A stretch of 64,000 nt of DNA from Bradyrhizobium nanningense. GTDB taxonomy: Bacteria; Pseudomonadota; Alphaproteobacteria; Rhizobiales; Xanthobacteraceae. A model generated the notes under the pieces. It had not been told where the DNA came from. It made no database searches and saw only the letters and a list, made by a program, of their open reading frames with translations. Of this stretch, positions 33,665 to 41,948 are shown one piece after another; the stretch's first letter is position 1; every line of letters begins with the position of its first letter. Location of the stretch: NCBI RefSeq assembly GCF_004114535.1, contig NZ_LBJC01000024.1, forward strand, positions 558,001 through 622,000. The letters run 5' to 3'. The translations under genes and the position numbers were made by a program.

Positions 33665-34945
33665 ATGAAATTCCATCGATCCGTCTTTCAATCCGTTCTG
33701 GCGCTTGCAGCGGCTGCCCTTCTCGCGGGGACCAGCGCCGGCAATGCGCAGCAGCAGGACAAGAGCCGGCAGCTGAAGAAATACGAATCCGGCACCAAGG
33801 AGTTCTGGACCCATCCGCCGGATGACTGGTTCCTCGGCGACGAGACCGAGGCGCAGAAGGGCCTCGCGCCGCCCTCGGGGCCGCCGACAGGCGCCTCCGA
33901 CGCCGAGCTCGCCAACATCATCAAGAAGATCAAGCTGCCCGCGGGTTTCAAGATCGAGGTCTACGCTTCGGGCGTGCTGGCCGCGCGGCAGATGGCCTGG
34001 GGTGACAAGGGCACTCTGTTCGTCGGCTCGTTCGGCCTCGGCAACGTCTACGCCATCAAGGACAGTGGCGGGAAGAAAGAGGTCAAGACCATCCTCAAGG
34101 GGCTGAACATGCCCACGGGTCTTGCCGTCAAGGACGGGGCGCTCTACGTCATCGCCGTCGACAAGCTGATCCGCTACGACGACATCGAAAACAAGCTCGA
34201 CAATCCCGGCGAGGGCAAGGTCGTCTATGACGACATGCCGTCCTATGCCGCGCATGGCTGGAAGTACATCGCAGTCGACAAGGAAGGCTGGTTCTACATT
34301 CCGTTCGGACCGCCCTTCAACATCGGCATCCCGCCGACCAGCGTGTCGCAGATCCGCCGCGTCGATCCCAAGACCGGCAACGCTGAAATCTATGCGCTCG
34401 GCGTGCGCAACTCGGTCGGCGGCGACGTCGATCCGCGCACCGGCAAGTACTGGTTCACCGAGAATGCCCGCGACTGGATCAGCGATGATCTGCCCTCAGA
34501 CAAGCTGAACATGATCAACAAGATCGGCGAGCATTTCGGCTATCCCTACTGCCACCAGGGCAATCTGCCCGACGACAAGTTCGCGATGGGCCACAAGTGC
34601 TCCGAGTTCACGCCGCCCGTGCTGAATCTGGGCGCCCATGTCGCTCCGCTCGGCATGAAGTTCTATACCGGCGACCAGTTCCCCGCCGAGTACAAGAACA
34701 ACATCCTGATCGCCGAGCACGGCTCCTGGAATCGCCACAAGTACCAGGGCGGTCGTATCATGCGCGTGATCGTCGGGCCGGACGGCAAGAATCCCAAGCA
34801 GGAGGTGTTCGCCTCCGGCTGGATCGAGGGCGACCAGGGCTATCTCGGCCGTCCTGACGACATCATCCTTGCCAAGGACGGGTCGATCCTGGTCGCCGAC
34901 GACTGGGCCGGCGCGATCTATCGCATCAGCTACAGCAAGAAGTAG
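33665..34945 (+). CDS. PQQ-dependent sugar dehydrogenase-like protein
   Basis: 426 residues with a signal peptide (LALAAAALLAGTSAGNA) and a six-blade beta-propeller of the soluble glucose/sorbosone dehydrogenase family. Recognisable blades include MAWGDKGTLFVGSFGLGNVY, GVRNSVGGDVDPRTGKYWFTENARDW and ILIAEHGSWNRHKYQGGRIM, which carry the Ca/PQQ-binding loops. It oxidises an aldose or sorbosone-type sugar in the periplasm. The cytochrome c4 gene follows on the same strand and could accept the electrons. PQQ binding rests on family membership. Confidence 0.9.
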   Translation: MKFHRSVFQSVLALAAAALLAGTSAGNAQQQDKSRQLKKYESGTKEFWTHPPDDWFLGDETEAQKGLAPPSGPPTGASDAELANIIKKIKLPAGFKIEVYASGVLAARQMAWGDKGTLFVGSFGLGNVYAIKDSGGKKEVKTILKGLNMPTGLAVKDGALYVIAVDKLIRYDDIENKLDNPGEGKVVYDDMPSYAAHGWKYIAVDKEGWFYIPFGPPFNIGIPPTSVSQIRRVDPKTGNAEIYALGVRNSVGGDVDPRTGKYWFTENARDWISDDLPSDKLNMINKIGEHFGYPYCHQGNLPDDKFAMGHKCSEFTPPVLNLGAHVAPLGMKFYTGDQFPAEYKNNILIAEHGSWNRHKYQGGRIMRVIVGPDGKNPKQEVFASGWIEGDQGYLGRPDDIILAKDGSILVADDWAGAIYRISYSKK

Positions 34946-35012
34946 CGCGCACAAGATACGGGGCTGCGGTGGCCGGAAGGCACCGCAGCCTCGTTTGCTT
35001 CAAGCTCATGCG

Positions 35013-35102
35013 GTCGTTCCGGATTGCGCGCCAGCGGGAGTCCGGAACCCATAACCCCGAGCCGTGGTTATGGATCCAGGGCGCGTGCTCCGCACGCCCG
35101 GG
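35013..35102. repeat. Degenerate partial copy of repeat family A
   Basis: It contains GAACCCATAACCCCGAG followed by TGGTTATGGATCCAGGGCG, the inner blocks of family A, but lacks the long GTCCCGGACAAGC arms. It lies between the dehydrogenase and cytochrome genes. Confidence 0.45.
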
Positions 35103-35135
35103 AAGCGACGCAGTTGATTAGATCGGAATTTCATC

Positions 35136-35729
35136 ATGTGCCGGCACTTCATCTTGCACGCAATCAGCGCGATTGCGCTCGTGGCGCTCGGCGCCCTTCC
35201 GGCAGACGCTGCCGATAATTCCGCGATCAAGGAGAAAGCCTCCGCCTGCTCCGGCTGTCACGGCGAGAACGGCATTTCGCAAACCGAGAACATCCCCTCG
35301 CTCGCCGGGCAGCCCGATCAATTCATCCAGTGGCAGCTCGTCTTCTTCCGCGCGGGCTCGCGCAAGAACGACCAGATGAAGCCGATCGCCGAAGAGATCA
35401 CCAACGAAGACATCCGCAGCTTCGGCGCCTATTTCTCGCAACTGGCACCGCCGAAGGAACCGGAAGACGGCGATCCGGACCTGTCGAAGAAGGGGGCGCA
35501 AGTTGCCGCCGGCCGCCGCTGCGCCTCATGCCATACGGACAGCTTCGCCGGCACCAAGGGGGTCGCGCGGCTCGCGGGTCAACGCGAGGAATATCTGGTC
35601 AAGGCGCTGCACGACTACAAGGCGGGCCAGCGCGTCGGCGGCGGCGTCGCCGCGATGGCCGATGTCGCCTATCACATGAGCGACGAGGAAATCACCGCCG
35701 TCTCGCACTATCTCGCGCATTTGAAATAG
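35136..35729 (+). CDS. Dihaem cytochrome c4-type protein
   Basis: 197 residues: a signal peptide (ISAIALVALGALPADA), then two similar cytochrome c domains with haem sites CSGCH at 38-42 and CASCH at 129-133, each followed by a distal methionine (KPI region and the final MADVAYHMSDEE). Repeats such as IPSLAGQPDQFIQWQLVFFRAGSR and VARLAGQREEYLVKALHDYKAGQR mark the c4 family. It carries electrons in the periplasm towards a terminal oxidase, possibly from the dehydrogenase upstream. Confidence 0.93.
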   Translation: MCRHFILHAISAIALVALGALPADAADNSAIKEKASACSGCHGENGISQTENIPSLAGQPDQFIQWQLVFFRAGSRKNDQMKPIAEEITNEDIRSFGAYFSQLAPPKEPEDGDPDLSKKGAQVAAGRRCASCHTDSFAGTKGVARLAGQREEYLVKALHDYKAGQRVGGGVAAMADVAYHMSDEEITAVSHYLAHLK

Positions 35730-35756
35730 CGCTGAGTCGCCGCCACAAACTCCACT

Positions 35757-35911
35757 GTCGTCCCGGACAAGCGCGCCTCAAGCGCGCGCCGATCCGGGAC
35801 CCATAGCCACAGCATCAAGTCTTGCGGAGACTCGGAGTTGCCTTCTTCCTCAATAACCACGCCCTGGGGCTATGGGTCCCGGATCTGCGCTTCGCTTGTC
35901 CGGGACGACAC
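35757..35911. repeat. Dispersed palindrome, family A, copy 2
   Basis: Outer arms GTCGTCCCGGACAAGCG and its mirror CTTGTCCGGGACGAC are fully paired here. Inner blocks GACCCATAGCCACAG, GAGACTCGGAGTTGCC and GGGGCTATGGGTCCC match the other copies. It lies between the convergent cytochrome c4 and panE-like gene ends. Confidence 0.8.
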
Positions 35912-35929
35912 TGAGTGTGTTGCCGGCCG

Positions 35930-36853
35930 CTACTCCACCCGCTGCTTCTCATACGCCTTCAAATGCGTATAAGCGATGCGCAGCTTCGGCACCGGCACCT
36001 TGGCGGCATCTGCGCGCGCGATGAGATCGCCGATGACATGATCGGCCTCGACCGGCAGGCCGGCCTTGATGTCGCGGAACATCGAGGCCGTCATCGGCGA
36101 GCCTTCGGTGGTGAGGTTGCCCTTCACCCGCTCGAAGAACGGGCCGCCCGGCGGATAACCCGACGCCGTGGCGATGGCGCTGGTCTCGTCCAGCATGCCG
36201 AGCAGAAAATCCCGGCCGCCGGGAGCCGCAAGGATGTTGCCGACGGAGGTTCGCATCAGGCTGGTGGATGCTGCGAGCGAGGAGAGGAACACCCACTTCT
36301 CCCACATGTCCTGCATGATGTTCTGGCTGGCGGCGGCGCCGGTGATGCCGCTCTTGAAGGCTTCGTCGATCGCCTTGACGCGCTCCGAAAGCTTGCCGTC
36401 GCGTTCGCCGTAGCTGATCGCCTGCATCGGCTGGAGCTGCACCACCTCGCGCTTCTCGTTCAAGGTCGCGGCGATGGCGCACAGGCCGCCGAGCACGCGC
36501 TCGGCACCGAATGTCTGGTCGAGAACGTCGAGATGCTTCATGCCGTTCAGCATCGGGATGATCGCGGTGTTCGGCCCGACGGCGGCCGCGAACGACCTGA
36601 TGGCGTCGTCGAGATCGAACGCCTTGCAGCTGAGGAGCACGACGTCGAACTTGTCCTTGAGCGCGTCGGCCTGCACGGTCGCCGGATTCTTCAAGGTCAC
36701 GTCGCCGTTCGGGCTCTTGATGACGAGCCCGGCGCTGGCGAGCTCGCCGGCCCGGCGCGGCCGGACCAGGAAGGTGACGTCGCGGCCGGCCTGCAACAGC
36801 CTGCCACCAAAATAGCCGCCGATGGCGCCGGCGCCGACCACGAGGATGCGCAT
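35930..36853 (-). CDS. panE: 2-dehydropantoate 2-reductase (ketopantoate reductase family)
   Basis: 307 residues. The NADPH motif is ILVVGAGAIGGYFGGRL, followed by LVRPRRAGELASAGL, and the catalytic helix KWVFLSSLAASTSLMR contains the conserved Lys of the family. The ATG at 36853 has GGAG five to nine bases upstream and begins at the Rossmann strand; the ATG at 36865 is less likely. It reduces ketopantoate in pantothenate synthesis or acts on a related 2-keto acid. The family is often multi-copy, so panE is a family call. Confidence 0.88.
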   Translation of the reverse strand: MRILVVGAGAIGGYFGGRLLQAGRDVTFLVRPRRAGELASAGLVIKSPNGDVTLKNPATVQADALKDKFDVVLLSCKAFDLDDAIRSFAAAVGPNTAIIPMLNGMKHLDVLDQTFGAERVLGGLCAIAATLNEKREVVQLQPMQAISYGERDGKLSERVKAIDEAFKSGITGAAASQNIMQDMWEKWVFLSSLAASTSLMRTSVGNILAAPGGRDFLLGMLDETSAIATASGYPPGGPFFERVKGNLTTEGSPMTASMFRDIKAGLPVEADHVIGDLIARADAAKVPVPKLRIAYTHLKAYEKQRVE

Positions 36854-36902
36854 GGGATGCTCCATTGTTGCTCTTGATTATTGGTCTTGGCGGCTACTTA
36901 TA

Positions 36903-36966
36903 ATCGGCATCGCGCGGGAAGCGAAGCAATCCAGAATGTCGCCACGATCACATTCTGTCGCCGGAG
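36903..36966. repeat. Degenerate copy of repeat family C
   Basis: GAAGCGAAGCAATCCAGAATG followed by a CATTCTG arm, matching part of the element at 3240-3332. Located between the panE-like gene start and the next gene's end. Confidence 0.4.
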
Positions 36967-36975
36967 CATGAGCGG

Positions 36976-37611
36976 CTACTTCCCGAGTACCATCTCCTCG
37001 ACTTCGCGGAGCTGCTCCTTGCCGAAGAACATCTCGTTGCCGACGAAGAAGGTCGGCGAGCCGAACGCGCCGCGGGCGACAGCCTCCTCGGTGTTCTTGA
37101 TCAGCTTGCCCTTCACGTCGGGCTCCTGCGCGCGGGCGAACAGCTTCTGGGCATCGAGGCCGGAGGACGCCAGCGCCTTCGCCGCGACTTCAGGATCGTC
37201 CATCTTTTTCGGCTCGCGCCACATGTGGTGGAAGGCGGCCTCGACATAGGCCTCGAACACGCCCTCGAGCTGCGCGGCGATCGCTGCGCGCATCAGATTC
37301 AGCGTGTTGACCGGAAAATGCGGATTCCAGACATAGGGCTGAACTTTGAAGCGCTTGATGAAGCGCTCGGTCTCGACCTGCTGGAATTCGCGCTTGTTCT
37401 TGATGCCGGCGAGCGTCTCGGCCGGCGACTTGTTGTTGGTCGATTTGAAGATGCCACCGAGCAGGATCGGGACGTATTCAAACTTGACGTCAATGCGCTG
37501 CTCGATCGCGGGAATCGCGAGGTGACTGAGATAGGCGTTCGGGCTGCCGAAATCGAACAGGAACTGCGGGGCAATGCGGGTCAATTCGTTCTCCCAGATC
37601 TCGCTTTTCAC
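36976..37611 (-). CDS. 2-hydroxychromene-2-carboxylate isomerase family (DsbA-like)
   Basis: 211 residues of the kappa-class GST/DsbA fold without a CXXC. The glutathione-binding serine is in FLFDFGSPNAYLS; NPHFPVNTLNLMR and the C-terminal GAFGSPTFFVGNEMFFG are also typical. HCCA isomerases act in naphthalene-type catabolism, but many genomes carry such genes without that pathway; none of the accompanying genes is seen here. The start at the residues MKSEIWENEL is uncertain by a few codons. Confidence 0.9.
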   Translation of the reverse strand: MKSEIWENELTRIAPQFLFDFGSPNAYLSHLAIPAIEQRIDVKFEYVPILLGGIFKSTNNKSPAETLAGIKNKREFQQVETERFIKRFKVQPYVWNPHFPVNTLNLMRAAIAAQLEGVFEAYVEAAFHHMWREPKKMDDPEVAAKALASSGLDAQKLFARAQEPDVKGKLIKNTEEAVARGAFGSPTFFVGNEMFFGKEQLREVEEMVLGK

Positions 37612-37673
37612 CCATTGTGGCGCAGCGGGCCCCGCAGGTCTACCGTTTAATGACGGTCATAATACTTTGAGTG

Positions 37674-39023
37674 TCAGATCACGCGTTGGATCGCCCGCTT
37701 GCGCCACACCAGGAGGTAATAGCCCATCTGCAAAACGAACATGGCGCAGAACACGATGGGATAGGCGGCCCATACGCCCTGAAGGCCGATCGTGCGGCTC
37801 AGGATCACCGCAGCGGGCAACTCGATCGCGACAATGGCGAAGATCGAGAGCAGCATCGGCGTCAGCGCGACGCCCGCGGCACGCAGGGCCCCGGAAAACA
37901 CCGTGGCCAGGCCGAACGGCACCGAGCTCCACAGGGCGATGTCGAGCAGGCGTTTCGCCAGATTGAGCACGGCGGGGTCGATGATGAAGATGCCGAGCAC
38001 GGCGCGCGGCGCGAGATAGATCAGCGCCACCAGCCCGCCGGTCAGGACGAGGTTGAAGGCGAGCCCGGTCCGCACGATGCCGTCGAGCCGGGTTCTGTCG
38101 CCGCCGCCGACGGCCTGTGCGCCGAGGATCGAGACCGCGATCGAAATCGACATGGCCGTGAACTGCGTGTAGCCCATCACCTGGTTGACGGCGCCGTAGG
38201 CCGCGGTGGCATCCGATCCAAAGCCGTTGACGAGGCCGAGCAGGACCAGCTCCGCGATCGCCATCACCACCATGCCGATAGCGCTCGGCAATCCGATACC
38301 GAGGATCTTGCAGAGCATGGCGCCATTGAGTCTGAGCTGACGTAGCAGGGCCGCGTCCGGCGCCAGCGCGTGCTTCTTGCGCCGCAGATAGATGGCCAGG
38401 GCGATCAACGTGAGTGCGTTCGAGATCGCCGCCGCCCAGGCCGGGCTGGCGATGCCGGCCGCCGGCAATCCGAACGACCCGCGGATCAGCACCGGTGTCA
38501 GGACGAGGCCGATCGCCATCGACAACGTCAGCGCCAGCAGCGGCGTGAATGCGTCGCCGACGCCGCGGATCATCGCCGTCATCAGCAGGAAGACGAAGCC
38601 GAGCGGCATGGTGAACAGCATGATCCGCGCATAGGCGCTCGCAGGAGCGAGAATGTCCGCGGGCGTGGCGAGGGCCATCATCAGTTGACGGCTGAAGAAC
38701 CCGCCGATCAGCGCGACCGAAATGGAGAGCAGAAGCCCGATCGCAAGCGTCGTGCCCACCACGATCTTGATCTTGTCGTGCTCGCGCGCGCCAAGGGCCT
38801 GACCGATCAAGACGGTCGCGCCGGTGCTGAGACCCATGACGAAGGCGAACAGAAAGAACATCACGGGGAAGAACACCGAGACCGCCGCCAGCGCGTCGAC
38901 GCCGATCATCTGGCCGAGATAGACGTTGGCGACCGTGCCGAACAGCGATTGCAGCGCGTTGCTCAGCATCAAGGGTGCGAGGAAGCGGAGGAATGTTTTC
39001 CAAAGCGGCGTGTCGGCGGACAT
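37674..39023 (-). CDS. MATE-family multidrug efflux transporter
   Basis: 449 residues with twelve hydrophobic helices arranged as two six-helix halves. Conserved MATE segments include PLMLSNALQSLFGTVANVYLGQ, SVFFPVMFFLFAFVMGLSTGATVLIGQALGARE and the C-half IAVSILGAQAVGGGDR. It exports cationic drugs or organic compounds using Na+ or H+ gradients in the inner membrane. The specificity is not deducible. It ends near the HCCA-type gene on the same strand and starts about 80 bases after the DUF2239 stop. Confidence 0.95.
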   Translation of the reverse strand: MSADTPLWKTFLRFLAPLMLSNALQSLFGTVANVYLGQMIGVDALAAVSVFFPVMFFLFAFVMGLSTGATVLIGQALGAREHDKIKIVVGTTLAIGLLLSISVALIGGFFSRQLMMALATPADILAPASAYARIMLFTMPLGFVFLLMTAMIRGVGDAFTPLLALTLSMAIGLVLTPVLIRGSFGLPAAGIASPAWAAAISNALTLIALAIYLRRKKHALAPDAALLRQLRLNGAMLCKILGIGLPSAIGMVVMAIAELVLLGLVNGFGSDATAAYGAVNQVMGYTQFTAMSISIAVSILGAQAVGGGDRTRLDGIVRTGLAFNLVLTGGLVALIYLAPRAVLGIFIIDPAVLNLAKRLLDIALWSSVPFGLATVFSGALRAAGVALTPMLLSIFAIVAIELPAAVILSRTIGLQGVWAAYPIVFCAMFVLQMGYYLLVWRKRAIQRVI

Positions 39024-39102
39024 GGATTGGCCTTTCAGGGCGTGCGAAACCGTTGCCGCGCAAGGCGCGGCTCGGCCGTCGATAGGGAGATGAGGTGCGC
39101 CG

Positions 39103-39699
39103 TTAAGCGCGGTCGCTGTAGGCGAGCTTGACGATGTGGTCGCGGATGTCGGTCGGCCAGTCGGCGATCAGTGCGGTGAAGCGCCGCCGGTCGTCCGCAA
39201 ACAGCGCGCGCGAAGCTTCCTCGAACTGCGGCAGATTGCCGGCCATGGTCGACATGAAATGATAGGCGGCATCGCGCGCCTGCCGCTCGCGGTCCTTGTC
39301 GCCGCTCGCGCGTCGCGCTTCGTCGACGAGCTTGCGCAGCGCGACCGAGGCGCCGCCCGGCTGCGCGCCGAGCCACTCCCAGTGCCGGGGCAATAGCGTC
39401 ACCTCGCGCGCGACCACGCCGAGCTTCGGCCGGCCCCGTCCGCGCGGCTCGCTCGGCGGCGTGCTCTCCTCAACCGGCGGCGGGACGAGCTTCGCCAGCC
39501 GCGCCAGCACTTCGCGATCCCCGCCGCGCAGATCGAAGTCGATCGATCGGCCGGTGGCGTCCTCGAAGATGACGATGGCCTCGTCCGGCCGTGGCGCCAC
39601 CCGCTTGACAACCAGCGCGACTTCGCCCGCCGGCCCGGACACCAGGCGCCGCTGACCTTGGAAGGCGGTGAAAGTCCTTTGCATTGAAATCATTGCCAT
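39103..39699 (-). CDS. DUF2239 family protein
   Basis: 198 residues with an N-terminal region FTAFQGQRRLVSG, RSIDFDLRGGDREVLARL and a conserved WEWLGAQPGGASVALRKLVDEARR block, then YHFMSTMAGNLPQFEEASRALFADD. These form the DUF2239 family; the last block resembles a helical DNA- or protein-binding module but no role has been assigned. Three close ATGs exist (39699, 39693, 39684). It has a near-consensus promoter overlapping an inverted repeat, implying tight control. Confidence 0.88.
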   Translation of the reverse strand: MAMISMQRTFTAFQGQRRLVSGPAGEVALVVKRVAPRPDEAIVIFEDATGRSIDFDLRGGDREVLARLAKLVPPPVEESTPPSEPRGRGRPKLGVVAREVTLLPRHWEWLGAQPGGASVALRKLVDEARRASGDKDRERQARDAAYHFMSTMAGNLPQFEEASRALFADDRRRFTALIADWPTDIRDHIVKLAYSDRA

Positions 39700-39719
39700 A
39701 TCGATGACGTTGGTGCCGT

Positions 39720-39748
39720 TTAATATCCGGGTAAATTACCGGAGTCAA
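39720..39748 (-). promoter_or_regulatory. Near-consensus sigma-70 promoter of the DUF2239 gene
   Basis: On the minus strand TTGACT (39743-39748), a 17-base spacer and TATTAA (39720-39725). The predicted start is near 39712, about 13 bases before the first ATG. This is one of the best promoter matches in the window. Confidence 0.75.
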
Positions 39749-39759
39749 TATACCCGGAT
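39725..39759. promoter_or_regulatory. Inverted repeat overlapping the DUF2239 promoter (operator candidate)
   Basis: ATCCGGGTA (39725-39733) and TACCCGGAT (39751-39759) form a 9-bp inverted pair 17 bases apart. One arm lies in the promoter spacer and the other just upstream of the -35 box. An imperfect inner palindrome TCCGGGTAAATTACCGGA is also present. The regulator is unknown. Confidence 0.6.
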
Positions 39760-39866
39760 GAAAATATCCGTACCGATGGCTCGACATTGCGATCCCAGGC
39801 TGGCACGAACAGCGCCGTCGGCCGACCACGCCTAAACCACCACGCCTAGCCCCGGGGATCTCACCG

Positions 39867-40532
39867 ATGCTGACCGTTCACCACCTCAACAATTCCCGCT
39901 CGCAGCGCGTACTGTGGCTGCTCGAAGAGTTGGGCGTGCCCTACGAGATCGTGCGCTATCAGCGCCAGCCGGACATGCGCGCGCCGAAGGAGCTGCGCGC
40001 CATCCACCCGCTCGGCAAATCGCCCGTCATCACCGACAACGGCAACACCATCGCCGAATCAGGTGCGATCATCGAATATCTCGTTGCAACCTACGGCAAC
40101 GGCCGGCTGATTCCGCCGCCGAATACGCCGGAGCGGCTGCGCTTCACCTATTGGCTGCATTATGCCGAGGGGTCTGCGATGCAGCCGCTGCTGCTGAAGC
40201 TGCTGTTCACGCTGATGCCGAAGCGCGCGCCGGCGCTGCTTCGTCCGCTGGTGCGCAAGGTGGCGAACCAGGCGCTGACCACGCTGGTCAATCCGCAGCT
40301 CAAGCAGCACATGGATTACTGGGAAGGCGAGCTTGCGAAGAGCGAATGGTTCGCCGGCAACGAGTTTACCGCAGCCGACATCCAGATGAGCTTTCCCTTG
40401 GAAGCGGCGCAGGCGCGCGGCGGGCTCGAGCAGGGCCATCCCAAGGCGATGGCATTTTTGGAACGCATCCACGCGCGCCCGGCCTACGCGCGTGCGCTGG
40501 AGAAGGGCGGACCGTATCAGGTGGGGCGGTAA
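39867..40532 (+). CDS. Glutathione S-transferase
   Basis: 221 residues. The N-terminal thioredoxin-like domain has HHLNNSRSQRVLWLLEELGVPYEIV, the G-site loop KSPVITDNGNTIAESGAIIEYL (SNAIL-type ESGAI), and the C-terminal helical domain ends with FTAADIQMSFPLEAAQARGGL. These are cytosolic GST features of the beta/nu-like group. Likely conjugates or reduces electrophiles. It is divergent from the DUF2239 gene and shares its promoter region. Confidence 0.93.
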   Translation: MLTVHHLNNSRSQRVLWLLEELGVPYEIVRYQRQPDMRAPKELRAIHPLGKSPVITDNGNTIAESGAIIEYLVATYGNGRLIPPPNTPERLRFTYWLHYAEGSAMQPLLLKLLFTLMPKRAPALLRPLVRKVANQALTTLVNPQLKQHMDYWEGELAKSEWFAGNEFTAADIQMSFPLEAAQARGGLEQGHPKAMAFLERIHARPAYARALEKGGPYQVGR

Positions 40533-40558
40533 GCTTCCTCACCGCCTCACGCCGGCCG

Positions 40559-41854
40559 CTAACCCGCATGCAGCACGCGTCCGCGTGTCTCCGGCAGCGC
40601 AAAGGCGGCGATGAAGAACACCGCGTAAGCCGCCACCGCGAAGATCGCGATCGCATTCGCGAGCGATGTCGTCGCCGACAGCGCGCCGACGAGGAACGGA
40701 AACAGCGCGCCGATGCCGCGGCCGAAATTGTAGCAAAAACCCTGGCCGGAGCCGCGCAGCCGCGTCGGATAAAGCTCGGTCAGGAACGCGCCGATGCCGG
40801 AGAAATAACCCGAGGCGAAGAAGCCCAGCGGGAAGCCAAGCACCCACAGGATTTCGTTGGTGAGCGGCAGCTGCGTATAAAGCAGCACCACCGCCATGGC
40901 GCCGATCGAGAAGATCAGGAACAGATTGCGCCGGCCGATCCGGTCGGCGAGCCAGGCGCCGATGAGATACCCGATGAAGGAGCCGATGATCAACGTCGAC
41001 AGATAGCCGGTCGAGCCGACGATCGACAGATGCCGCTCCTTGGTCAGGAATTGCGGCACCCAGAACGTGACGGCGTAGTAACCGCCCTGGCAGCCGGTCG
41101 CCATCAACGACGCGAGGACCGTGGTCTTCACCATCGGGAAGGTGAAGATCTCCCAAAGCTTCGGATGACTGCCCGTTTCCGCGTGCCTGGCGCGGGCCTC
41201 AGCTGCGATCTCCGGCTCGGTGACCGAGCGGCGGATGTAGAACACCAGAAGTGCCGGCAGCGCGCCGATCACGAACATCCAGCGCCACGCCGTCTCCGGC
41301 GGCAATACCGAGAACAGGATCGCCTGCGACAGCACGGCGAGGCCCCAGCCGACCGCCCAGCCCGACTGCACCGAGCCGACCGCGCGCCCACGATATTGCG
41401 GCCGGATCGCCTCGCCCATCAGCACGGCGCCCGCTGCCCATTCGCCGCCGAAGCCGAGGCCGAGCACGGCGCGCGCGATCAGGAGCTGGTCGAAATTCTG
41501 CACGACCGCGCAGACCAGCGAGAAGAACGAGAACCAGATGATGGTGATCTGGAGCGTTCTCACCCGGCCGATATGGTCGGAGAGATAGCCGCCGAGCCAG
41601 CCGCCGATCGCGGAGGCGAGCAGCGTCACCGTTCCGGCAAGGCCAGCGGAGCCGGCATCGACCTTCCACAGCGCGATGATGGTGCCGATCACCAGCGGAT
41701 AGATCATGAAGTCCATGCCGTCGAGCGCCCAGCCCGCCGCGCACGCCCAGAACGTCCGGCGCTCCGGCGTGTTCATGTCGCGATAGAACGCGAGAAGGCT
41801 GGTGTCCTCGATCTCGGCGCGCTCGATGTGTTGGAGCGGATCGGTTGTCGTCAT
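40559..41854 (-). CDS. MFS transporter, metabolite:H+ symporter type
   Basis: 431 residues with twelve membrane helices. Between helices 2 and 3 is GGYLSDHIGRVRTLQ, an MFS motif A, repeated in the second half as GAWLADRIGRRNLFL. The GWALDGMDFMIYPLVIGTI and GLGFGGEWAAGAVLMGEAIRPQYRGRAVG segments are characteristic of the aromatic/organic-acid and sialic-acid-type symporter group (AAHS/SHS). It probably takes up an organic acid. A good GGGAAAA ribosome site precedes the ATG. The ggt gene lies upstream on the same strand. Confidence 0.92.
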   Translation of the reverse strand: MTTTDPLQHIERAEIEDTSLLAFYRDMNTPERRTFWACAAGWALDGMDFMIYPLVIGTIIALWKVDAGSAGLAGTVTLLASAIGGWLGGYLSDHIGRVRTLQITIIWFSFFSLVCAVVQNFDQLLIARAVLGLGFGGEWAAGAVLMGEAIRPQYRGRAVGSVQSGWAVGWGLAVLSQAILFSVLPPETAWRWMFVIGALPALLVFYIRRSVTEPEIAAEARARHAETGSHPKLWEIFTFPMVKTTVLASLMATGCQGGYYAVTFWVPQFLTKERHLSIVGSTGYLSTLIIGSFIGYLIGAWLADRIGRRNLFLIFSIGAMAVVLLYTQLPLTNEILWVLGFPLGFFASGYFSGIGAFLTELYPTRLRGSGQGFCYNFGRGIGALFPFLVGALSATTSLANAIAIFAVAAYAVFFIAAFALPETRGRVLHAG

Positions 41855-41948
41855 GGCGTTTTCCCGGCAGTTTCTTGGCTGTGCTTTGGTAGCACGCGTG
41901 GCAGCGAGAGCTAGCAGGCCCGCGCTCCCGTGCCATGCAACGACGTGG

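Noticed and set aside
39914..41914. A 666-residue plus-strand frame through the GST and the MFS transporter
   Set aside because: It runs across two real genes of opposite directions and has no domain.
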